From assembly GCF_013085255.1 (NCBI RefSeq), contig NZ_JABFCX010000002.1, forward strand, positions 434,001 to 498,000: 64,000 bases of DNA. The letters run 5' to 3'. The notes under the pieces are model-generated. The model made no database searches, had not been told where the DNA came from, and saw nothing but the letters and a program-made list of their open reading frames with translations. This DNA comes from Parvularcula mediterranea (GTDB lineage: Bacteria; Pseudomonadota; Alphaproteobacteria; Caulobacterales; Parvularculaceae). Both the position numbers and the translations under genes were made by a program. Below are positions 58,170-64,000 of the stretch, one piece after another. Positions within the stretch are counted from its first letter, which is position 1, and every line of letters begins with the position of its first letter.

Positions 58170-59177
58170 TTAGCCCGGCGCGGGAAGGAGAATAGTTCTC
58201 AGCGGAATTGCACGGTGTACAGACGATGGAAGGCGCGAATAATGCTCGTAAATCATTTGCGTCAGACCTCGACCGTCGATCAAGCGAATGTTCGGCTTCA
58301 TCTGTTCGTACACGGATGCTTCGGAAGAGTAATGTCCCAAAGTAATGAATAAACCGAATTCGCTCGCGGCGATCGCGCCGTCCAGTTTCTGGACGTCAGG
58401 CCGCCCGATGGTTGAAAATGTCTGCTTGCACTGGACCTTGATGATGGGCGGCTCGAAACCGAGTTCGTCTTTGTGTGCGATAACGTCAACGCCGCCATCG
58501 TGGGAGTATTTTGTTGCGCGAGCATGATACCCCATGGCCTCGAGCAAATGGGCACAAACCTGCTCGAACTCCTGTGGATTGAAGGCCGTCTTCAGCTTCT
58601 TGAGGACATAATCGTCCGTCCCCTCGACCACGCTTTCGGAGATGAGCTCGACGTCCTCCTCTTCGGGCGGAGCGACGTCTTCGCTCGTCCCACGGAATGT
58701 CTCGAGAAGCGCGTCGGTGTTGTTCGCCACCTGGAAGAGGGTCAGGGCGGACCCGACTTCATTGAGGGTCGTCTGAGGGAAGGCCGTCCGTTCCAGCGCG
58801 CCGAGCCACCTGACCCTGCGCCTTATCTCGAGCTGCTCGATCGGCGCCTGCGGATGATACGTATAGGAACTATCGATTACGCCAAGATTGAGCATCCGGT
58901 CGTGCTTCGACGGATAGACGATTCCGTCGCCTATCTTGAGCACATGCAGGAACCTGTGGACGATGCCCGCCCAGAGCCGTTGGGCCCCGGGCTTTGCGTC
59001 GGGATAATGGGTCTCCATCGCCGCCTTCATAGCGTCGCGGGTCGGCTCGATCCTGGCCGGATCACCGAGCTCCGTCCAGCCCAGCGAGACAAACCCTTCG
59101 TCAAGGGCCTGCCGACCGCATTCGGTGGGCATATGGATACCCCACACGTTTTCGAACTCGGGGATTTTGGCGATCAT
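58170..59177 (-). CDS. COG4127-like restriction endonuclease with Mrr-type nuclease domain
   Basis: Two domains are visible. The N-terminal 155 residues (VWGIHMPTECGRQALDEGFVSLGW, KIGDGIVYPSKHD, RRVRWLGALERTAFPQTTLN and LFQ in pieces) match the PUA/EVE-like N-terminal domain of COG4127 proteins, thought to sense modified DNA. The C-terminal part is an Mrr_cat PD-(D/E)xK nuclease: Glu at EQVCAHLLEAMGY, Asp231 in HDGGVDV, and Q-C-K (249-251). No methyltransferase or other restriction subunit is adjacent, so it looks like a lone type IV-like enzyme. GC is low (29 of 60 at 58201-58260), suggesting transfer. The ATG at 59177 is preferred over upstream codons. Confidence 0.85.
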   Translation of the reverse strand: MIAKIPEFENVWGIHMPTECGRQALDEGFVSLGWTELGDPARIEPTRDAMKAAMETHYPDAKPGAQRLWAGIVHRFLHVLKIGDGIVYPSKHDRMLNLGVIDSSYTYHPQAPIEQLEIRRRVRWLGALERTAFPQTTLNEVGSALTLFQVANNTDALLETFRGTSEDVAPPEEEDVELISESVVEGTDDYVLKKLKTAFNPQEFEQVCAHLLEAMGYHARATKYSHDGGVDVIAHKDELGFEPPIIKVQCKQTFSTIGRPDVQKLDGAIAASEFGLFITLGHYSSEASVYEQMKPNIRLIDGRGLTQMIYEHYSRLPSSVHRAIPLRTILLPAPG

Positions 59178-59211
59178 GGGCAGTCCAGTTATCACGCTAC
59201 GCGACTTGAGT

Positions 59212-59236
59212 GTCCTGCCTGCCGAACTCGCAGGAC
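59212..59236 (+). other. Hairpin 1 in the ychF leader region
   Basis: GTCCTGC (59212-59218) and GCAGGAC (59230-59236) form a 7-bp stem with an 11-base loop in the 160-base gap between the divergent restriction gene and ychF. A second, stronger stem follows. Confidence 0.4.
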
Positions 59237-59270
59237 AAACGGAACTTCGTTCTGCAGCTTCCACCTGACG

Positions 59271-59305
59271 GACCCCGCCTCTTGCACCGCAGCATGGGCG
59301 GGGTC
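59271..59305 (+). other. Hairpin 2 in the ychF leader region
   Basis: GACCCCGCC (59271-59279) pairs perfectly with GGCGGGGTC (59297-59305), a 9-bp stem with a 17-base loop ending 32 bases before the ychF ATG. It would lie in the 5' untranslated RNA if transcription starts upstream of it, and might control ychF expression. No T-run follows, so it is not a standard attenuator. Confidence 0.45.
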
Positions 59306-59337
59306 ATAGCTTTGGGAACGAAAACAAGAAGGCGATC

Positions 59338-60435
59338 ATGGGTTTCAAATGCGGCATCGTTGGCCTCCCGAATGTCGGGAAGTCGACGCTTTTCAATGCT
59401 TTGACGAAGACCGCAGCTGCGCAGGCTGCGAACTATCCTTTCTGCACGATCGAGCCGAATGTCGGCGATGTGGCTGTGCCCGAGGCGCGGCTGCAGAAGC
59501 TGGCGGAGATCGCAGGGTCGGCGGAGATCATCCCCTCGCGCCTTCAGTTCGTGGACATTGCTGGTCTCGTGAAAGGCGCCAGCCAGGGCGAAGGCCTTGG
59601 CAACCAGTTCCTCGCTAACATCCGCGAGGTCGACGCTGTCGCCTACGTCCTGCGATGCTTCGAGGATGACGACATCACCCATGTCGAGGGCCGGATCGAC
59701 CCGATTGCCGACTATGAGACCGTCGAGACCGAGCTGATGCTCGCTGACCTCGAAAGCCTCGAGAAACGCCGGGTGAACCTCGAGAAGAAGGCCAAGGGCC
59801 AGGACAAGGAAGCCAAGGCGACCATTGTGCTGGTCGACCGCGCGCTGGAGCAGCTGCGCGATGGCAAGCCGGCCCGCAACGCCGAAGTTTCCGCTGACGA
59901 GGCCAAGGCCTGGAAAGGTCTCCAGCTCCTCACGACCAAGCCGATCCTGTTCGTAGCCAACGTCGATGAGGGCTCGGCGGCCGAAGGAAACGAATATTCA
60001 AGTAAGGTCTTTCAAGAAGCCGAGAAGCAGAACGCAAAGGCGGTCATGATTTCAGCGCGCATCGAAGCGGAACTTGCGACCCTCGAAGACGAGGAGGCGC
60101 AAGAGTTCCTGGCCGAGATCGGGCTGGAGGAACCTGGCCTCAACCGCCTGATTTCAGCAGGTTATGACCTCCTTGGACTTCACACTTACTTTACCGCGGG
60201 TCCCAAGGAGGCACGTGCCTGGACTATAAGGAAAGGGGCATTGGCCCCTGAGGCAGCAGGCGTGATCCACACGGATTTCGAGAAAAAATTCATTAGGGCC
60301 GAGACAATTTCCTACGAAGACTATGTCAGTCTTGGTGGTGAAAACGCGGCCAAGGACGCTGGTAAACAGCGCATCGAAGGGAAGGAATACGTCGTCAGGG
60401 ACGGGGACGTTATGCACTTCCGAACGGGGAACTAG
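59338..60435 (+). CDS. ychF: Redox-regulated ribosome-binding ATPase YchF (OLA1 family)
   Basis: Obg-family P-loop protein that prefers ATP and binds ribosomes. Walker [16 protein letters not shown] is at about 8-22. FCTIEPNVG, the switch region [20 protein letters not shown] and a coiled-coil arm (about 130-170) follow. A C-terminal TGS domain ends [23 protein letters not shown] occupies the NxxE-like nucleotide-specificity site. The length of 365 residues is typical. The next gene starts four bases after its stop. Confidence 0.96.
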   Translation: MGFKCGIVGLPNVGKSTLFNALTKTAAAQAANYPFCTIEPNVGDVAVPEARLQKLAEIAGSAEIIPSRLQFVDIAGLVKGASQGEGLGNQFLANIREVDAVAYVLRCFEDDDITHVEGRIDPIADYETVETELMLADLESLEKRRVNLEKKAKGQDKEAKATIVLVDRALEQLRDGKPARNAEVSADEAKAWKGLQLLTTKPILFVANVDEGSAAEGNEYSSKVFQEAEKQNAKAVMISARIEAELATLEDEEAQEFLAEIGLEEPGLNRLISAGYDLLGLHTYFTAGPKEARAWTIRKGALAPEAAGVIHTDFEKKFIRAETISYEDYVSLGGENAAKDAGKQRIEGKEYVVRDGDVMHFRTGN

Positions 60436-60439
60436 ACCC

Positions 60440-61762
60440 ATGACCAAGGACCACGGCCTCTCAGGTCTTTTCGGCGAGGATGGCTCCATCCGCGTCAAGG
60501 ACCGCAAGAACGACGAGCCCGCACCGGCCGTCGAGGAAGAGCTGCCGCCGGTCCTTGAAGACGCTGACCGCTCGCCGCTGGACATGCTGGCCGACAAGAT
60601 CGGTATGGGTGACCCTGAGCCCACCCCTCCGCCAGCGCCGCCGGCCCCTGCGCCTGTCGCTGCCAAGCCCGAGCCGACGCCAGAGCCAAAGCCTGCTGAG
60701 GTCCCGGCCAATCCCCTCGACGCTGCCATGTCCGGTGGTGAAGAGCGGCGCGCCGCACCAGAACCCGCGGACGCAGAGCCGCAGGCTTATGACCCGTTCG
60801 CTGCCGCGTTCGCCGCCGGAAGCATGGCCGCCTCGGAGCAGTCCGAGCGTCGTGCTCCGGACCCTGCCCCTGTCCACACGCCTGAAGCCTCCACGCCGCC
60901 GACCGAGCGCGAGACCGTTGCGCCCAAGCTCGAGCCAGCTTCCATGCGTCCAGCATCGGCTGAGAACGGAGGCATCCTCTGCTTCCTGGTTCCCAGCGAC
61001 AATGATCGAGGCCGCAGGCGCACCCTCGAAGCGATCAACGTCGCCGCAGGCAATGGCGCCGTCAGGCTCCGGGCGCTGCCGGCTGATCCCGACGCCATGG
61101 ACCAGGTCCTCGAAGAGGCCGTTTCCTCGGCAGAGTGCGATTTCGTCGCCTTCCTGAGCGCAGGCACCGAGCCTGCCGATGACTGGGCCCTCGAATGCGT
61201 CCGCGCCTTCGAAGAGATGCCCAGTGCAGGCGCCGTCACCGTGCGCGCAGCCAATGCCGACCCGCTCAGCACATGGGCAAGGGTCGCCTTCTTCATGGAC
61301 GAAGCGGAGCGCCAGAAGGGCCGCTCGCGCGGCTTCGACACAATGGTCTTCCGCCGCTCAGCCCTGAACGAAATCGGCGAGAAGCTTGGCTTTGCTGTCC
61401 GCAATGGCCGTCTGGTCAGCGCTGTCGAAGGCCGCGGGCACAAGATTGCCCTCGCCACCGAAGCCCGCGTTTCAATCTCGACGCCTTCGGACCGCCGCGA
61501 GGTCTTCCGCTATATCCGGGAGCAGGCTCGCCTCGCAGCGCGCCAGAGCGCCCGTCAGAAGAACCCCGTCTCGCGCCTCTTCACGGCGCTGTTCATCCTC
61601 GCAGGCTACCCGTTCCGCATCCTCGCGGTCCGCAAGGCTGCCAAGCGTTCGGTGGGTACGACCCAGTTCCGTGAGGTTGCCTCGAAGATTGCCATGGCCG
61701 TCTTCGCCGACCGCCGGGTCAGGGCGACGACGATGCTCTTCCCCGGCAAGGACAAGCGCTAG
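60440..61762 (+). CDS. Hypothetical protein with Pro/Ala/Glu-rich N-terminus and glycosyltransferase-like domain
   Basis: Four bases downstream of ychF and probably co-transcribed. Residues 1-165 are disordered-looking, rich in Pro, Ala and Glu. From about residue 168 (ILCFLVPSDNDRGRRRTLEAIN) the protein has alternating strands and helices with AECDFVAFLSAGTEPADDWALE, resembling the GT-A fold where a DxD motif would sit, but only SAGTEPADD is present and no clear DxD is seen. A hydrophobic stretch near 395-415 (LFTALFILAGYPFRILAV) could anchor it in the membrane. It is 440 residues long. It could be a degenerate family-2-type glycosyltransferase or a protein of different function. Confidence 0.7.
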   Translation: MTKDHGLSGLFGEDGSIRVKDRKNDEPAPAVEEELPPVLEDADRSPLDMLADKIGMGDPEPTPPPAPPAPAPVAAKPEPTPEPKPAEVPANPLDAAMSGGEERRAAPEPADAEPQAYDPFAAAFAAGSMAASEQSERRAPDPAPVHTPEASTPPTERETVAPKLEPASMRPASAENGGILCFLVPSDNDRGRRRTLEAINVAAGNGAVRLRALPADPDAMDQVLEEAVSSAECDFVAFLSAGTEPADDWALECVRAFEEMPSAGAVTVRAANADPLSTWARVAFFMDEAERQKGRSRGFDTMVFRRSALNEIGEKLGFAVRNGRLVSAVEGRGHKIALATEARVSISTPSDRREVFRYIREQARLAARQSARQKNPVSRLFTALFILAGYPFRILAVRKAAKRSVGTTQFREVASKIAMAVFADRRVRATTMLFPGKDKR

Positions 61763-62052
61763 AGCTTGCCGCGCAGGCGCAGGCTTTCGCGGTTCATTTC
61801 CGCAAGATCGGCCTCTCCGCGAAGGGCCGCCTCTCCGAGGGCGATCGCCTCCGTAAGAAGGCTCTCCTCTGCGTGCCGATAGGCAGGCCGGCGCTCGATC
61901 ACCTCGTACCACACCTGACCGGCCGCATTGTCGAGGAGGATGCGCTGGAAGCAGTGGTCGAACACCACGGGCCAGCCGCGCGACCTCGCGACGGACGGCA
62001 TCTCCTCCCTCGTCAAACGCAGCCAACGGTTCTCAAGCTCACGGCGGTTCAT
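61759..62052 (-). CDS. Conserved hypothetical protein (often labelled GCN5-related)
   Basis: A 97-residue protein, MNRRELENRWLRLTREEMPS then GWPVVFDHCFQRILLDNAAGQVWYEVI and an Ala/Glu-rich C-terminal helical part. I recall homologous alphaproteobacterial proteins being annotated as GCN5-related acetyltransferases, but 97 residues are too few for a full GNAT fold and no acetyl-CoA motif is seen. The FDHCFQRILLDN core with its Cys and His is the most distinctive part. It converges on the ychF-linked gene with a 4-base overlap and diverges from the TRAP gene. Confidence 0.75.
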   Translation of the reverse strand: MNRRELENRWLRLTREEMPSVARSRGWPVVFDHCFQRILLDNAAGQVWYEVIERRPAYRHAEESLLTEAIALGEAALRGEADLAEMNRESLRLRGKL

Positions 62053-62171
62053 GGAGAGAGGATAGCCTGACCAGCTCCCGCGCGCCTATTGGCCAAAACA
62101 CCGCTCTGGACGCATGCCCCGCACCCCTCCAATGTGCGGCGCTCAGGGAAACACCGGACATCAGGGGCAGA

Positions 62172-63302
62172 ATGGCTGACAAGGCACGCCGCGGATTTTT
62201 GAAGACAGCGGCCCTCGCCGCTCCTCTGGCGCTGGCCGCCTGCGACTGCGCTGAGCGCTGCGCAGCCGTCGCGCCCGCGCAGGCAGCGGCGGGGATCGAG
62301 CCGCGGCGCCTCAAGATGGTGACCACCTGGCCCAAGGATTTCCCGGGCCTCGGGGACTCCGCCGAGCGCACGGCAGCTTTTGTCGGCATGCTGTCTGGCG
62401 GCGCGATCCAGATCGAAGTCTTCGCAGCGGGCGAGCTCGTCGGCGCGTTCGACAGCTTTGACGCTGTCGCTTCGGGTGCTGCTGATCTTTATCACGGTGC
62501 GGACTATTACTGGACGTCGAAGTCCCGGGCCTATCCCTATTTCACCGCCGTCCCCTTCGGCATGACGGTGACCGAGCAGATCGGCTGGCTTGAAGCAGGC
62601 GGCGGGCAGGAGCTCTGGGACCGTCTCGCCGCGCCCTTCGGCATCAAGCCGTTCGCGGCGGGCAACACAGGCCACCAGCTTGGCGGCTGGTTCAAGAATG
62701 AGCTGACGGACGTTGATGGCCTGAGGGGCCTTAAGATTCGTATGCCCGGCATTGGCGGCGAAGTGATGCGCCGCGCAGGTGCCTCGCCTGTTCTTCTTCC
62801 GGGTTCGGAGCTTTACCAGTCGCTCCAGTCCGGCGCGATCAGCGCCACCGAATGGGTAGGCCCCTGGAACGATCTTGCCATGGGCTTCTACCGCGAGGCC
62901 AAGTACTACATGTGGCCAGGGTTCCACGAGCCGAACGCCCAGCTCTCGATGGGGATGAACCTCGACCTCTGGAACAGCTTCTCGGCTCAGGAGCAGGCGA
63001 TCTTCAACGCCGCAGCGCGCTCAGCGAACCATGAGCTGATCGGTACGTATGTCATCAGGAACGCCGATGCCCTCCGTGTCCTGACCGAAGAACATGGCGC
63101 TGAGCTGACGCCGATGCCCGAAGACGTGATGGCGCTCCTCGCAGAGAAGACGACAGAGGTTCTCGAGGAAATCGCGGACTCGTCGCCCATCGCGCGGGAG
63201 ATCCATGACAGCTACATGGCGACCCTCAGGGACACGATGAAGCTCACGGCGATCACCGACGCAGCCTATATCGACCTGCGCCAGCGCCTGATCGGAGGCT
63301 GA
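62172..63302 (+). CDS. TRAP transporter substrate-binding protein (DctP family), Tat lipoprotein
   Basis: Extracytoplasmic solute receptor for a tripartite ATP-independent periplasmic transporter. The signal has both RRGFLK (6-11) and a lipobox LAAC (Cys24), so a Tat-exported lipoprotein is predicted. RRLKMVTTWPKDFPGLGD opens the mature domain. VDGLRGLKIRMPGIGGEVMRRAGASPVLLPGSELYQSLQSGAISATEWVGPWND, in pieces, has the family Arg that binds a substrate carboxylate. The tryptophan-rich WVGPWND segment and length (376) suit the subgroup binding 2-oxo- or aromatic acids. A permease gene starts near the window end. Confidence 0.93.
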   Translation: MADKARRGFLKTAALAAPLALAACDCAERCAAVAPAQAAAGIEPRRLKMVTTWPKDFPGLGDSAERTAAFVGMLSGGAIQIEVFAAGELVGAFDSFDAVASGAADLYHGADYYWTSKSRAYPYFTAVPFGMTVTEQIGWLEAGGGQELWDRLAAPFGIKPFAAGNTGHQLGGWFKNELTDVDGLRGLKIRMPGIGGEVMRRAGASPVLLPGSELYQSLQSGAISATEWVGPWNDLAMGFYREAKYYMWPGFHEPNAQLSMGMNLDLWNSFSAQEQAIFNAAARSANHELIGTYVIRNADALRVLTEEHGAELTPMPEDVMALLAEKTTEVLEEIADSSPIAREIHDSYMATLRDTMKLTAITDAAYIDLRQRLIGG

Positions 63303-63305
63303 GCC

Positions 63306-63806
63306 ATGTTCCCGTTTTCCAAGCTCAGCGATCCCAAGACGTCATTCCCCGTGGTGGTGGGCCTCGGCTGGCTCACCGCGACGATCCCTGCCCTGATCAT
63401 CGTCAACCTTCTCCAGATGGTCCTTCCGCCCGAGGCATTCCAAGCCGTTGAGGACGCGCTCATCTCCGGCGAGATGCCCTTCTGGGTCGACGCCGTCAGC
63501 ATCGTGCTCTTCGCACCGCTAGTCGAAACGCTCATCATGGGTCTCGTCTTCTGGCTCAGCCGCCTTGTCGGCCTCGGAGTCCGCGGACAGGTCATCGTGC
63601 AGGTGATCTTCTGGGCCGCCGCCCACGGAGCATTTGCCTTTGCGTGGGCATTCGGCCCGGCATGGATCTTCTTCGTCCTCGCCATCATCTGGGTCGGTCA
63701 GCGCGAGGCGTCGTCAGGCAAGGCCTTCTGGGCCGTCTTCCTCGTCCACGCGCTGAACAATGGCCTTGCGACAGCAGCCATCGCGGCGGAGCGTTTCGCG
63801 GGATGA
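63306..63806 (+). CDS. CPBP/CAAX-like integral membrane protein within the TRAP unit
   Basis: A 166-residue protein with four or five hydrophobic segments. The motifs resemble the CPBP intramembrane protease family: APLVETLIMG (Glu74-Thr75 where the family has Glu-Glu), FWAAAHGAF (His107) and FLVHALNNGLA (His148, Asn151). The second Glu and the Arg of EExxxR are missing, so it may be an inactive or divergent member. It begins four bases after the TRAP receptor and its stop overlaps the next start, so it belongs to the same operon. Confidence 0.72.
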   Translation: MFPFSKLSDPKTSFPVVVGLGWLTATIPALIIVNLLQMVLPPEAFQAVEDALISGEMPFWVDAVSIVLFAPLVETLIMGLVFWLSRLVGLGVRGQVIVQVIFWAAAHGAFAFAWAFGPAWIFFVLAIIWVGQREASSGKAFWAVFLVHALNNGLATAAIAAERFAG

Positions 63807-64000
63807 GCGTGAAGATCGCAGCCCTCATCCTGCTGCTCCTGCCTCTTCTAGCAGCCCTGCGCGTCCCAGCGGTGGAAGACGTCCTCACACGGATCGTCAA
63901 GCTCGGCTTCGTCATCGGCGCAGCCGCCTGCCTGCCGCTCTTTCTCGTCCAGTTCGCCGTGGTGATCTTGAGGAGCGTTTTCTCGATCAGTCTCATTTGG
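63803..64000 (+). CDS. Start of a TRAP transporter small permease (DctQ-like), cut by window edge
   Basis: Sixty-six residues are visible from the ATG at 63803, which overlaps the previous stop as ATGA. Two hydrophobic segments (about 4-19 and 34-57) are followed by QFAVVILRSVFSISLIW. This is close to the QYxVVxLRYVFGISFIWLQE pattern of DctQ subunits, where the Trp-Leu-Gln-Glu segment comes next. Position behind a DctP gene supports the call. The rest, and presumably a DctM large permease, lies beyond the window. Confidence 0.72.
   Translation, partial: MSVKIAALILLLLPLLAALRVPAVEDVLTRIVKLGFVIGAAACLPLFLVQFAVVILRSVFSISLIW

Overview
The window is a dense, GC-rich stretch of bacterial chromosome from an alphaproteobacterium. 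The clues are an ATP12-type F1-ATPase assembly chaperone, a TorF-type putative porin, the chain nuoN-birA-coaX-RNase J-DUF1467, a DUF6324-like small protein, basic or acidic tails on S6 and L9, and an SOS-box-like site of the alphaproteobacterial GTTC-N7-GTTC class upstream of recA. A Hyphomonadaceae-, Parvularculaceae- or Rhodobacterales-like organism would fit, but I cannot place it more exactly from sequence alone. No rRNA, tRNA, CRISPR array, phage or insertion sequence was seen. Genes are tightly packed, with many 4-base start/stop overlaps and several convergent pairs whose 3' ends overlap.

Layout. 1-2.7 kb: a catalase-peroxidase cut by the window edge, diverging from rpsF-rpsR-rplI. 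2.8-5.9 kb: a small lipoprotein, then dnaB and alr. 5.9-8.7 kb (minus): methyltransferase, crcB, an RluC-type pseudouridine synthase and the ATP12 chaperone. 8.8-13.4 kb (plus): aroK-aroB-CNNM/CorC protein, a patatin-like protein and a sirtuin. 13.4-16.8 kb: a lower-GC orphan membrane protein, an MFS exporter, BolA and a J-domain protein. 17.1-19.4 kb: TorF porin, MgtE. 19.4-29.0 kb (minus): a partial complex I operon nuoJKLMN continuing into birA-coaX-rnj-DUF1467. nuoA-I are absent and recA sits just upstream.

29.2-38.8 kb: recA with its SOS-like site; DUF6324-AsmA-MAPEG (plus); an acyl-CoA ligase; a BlaI-type repressor with an M56 (BlaR1-like) membrane metallopeptidase preceded by two matched operator-like dyads; a glycerophosphodiesterase-like protein. 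38.9-47.5 kb: ABC-F ATPase, an acidic hendecad-repeat lipoprotein, a small membrane protein, a DUF2799 lipoprotein, lolC/E and lolD, a DUF2306 protein, a GNAT acetyltransferase and an Acg-type nitroreductase with its MarR regulator behind a perfect palindrome. 47.5-54.8 kb: acyl-CoA dehydrogenase, Sua5-type tRNA modification enzyme, DUF4197 lipoprotein, D-2-hydroxyacid dehydrogenase-like flavoprotein, YaaA, YbjN-like protein and Pth. 54.9-64 kb: two predicted surface lipoproteins (an esterase and a GH9 cellulase-type glycosidase), a lone type IV-like restriction endonuclease, ychF with a GT-like partner gene, and the start of a TRAP transporter operon that runs off the window.

Most of the content is housekeeping: translation, replication, respiration, cofactor supply and lipoprotein export. 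The accessory parts are the BlaI/M56 module, the orphan membrane protein at 13.4 kb, the restriction enzyme at 58.2 kb, the secreted polysaccharide/ester hydrolases and the nitroreductase/MarR unit. I did not find a clearly new multi-gene defence or biosynthetic system. The best leads are the M56 protein with a long unassigned periplasmic extension, the lipid-anchored KatG, the split nuo operon and the GT-like gene behind ychF.
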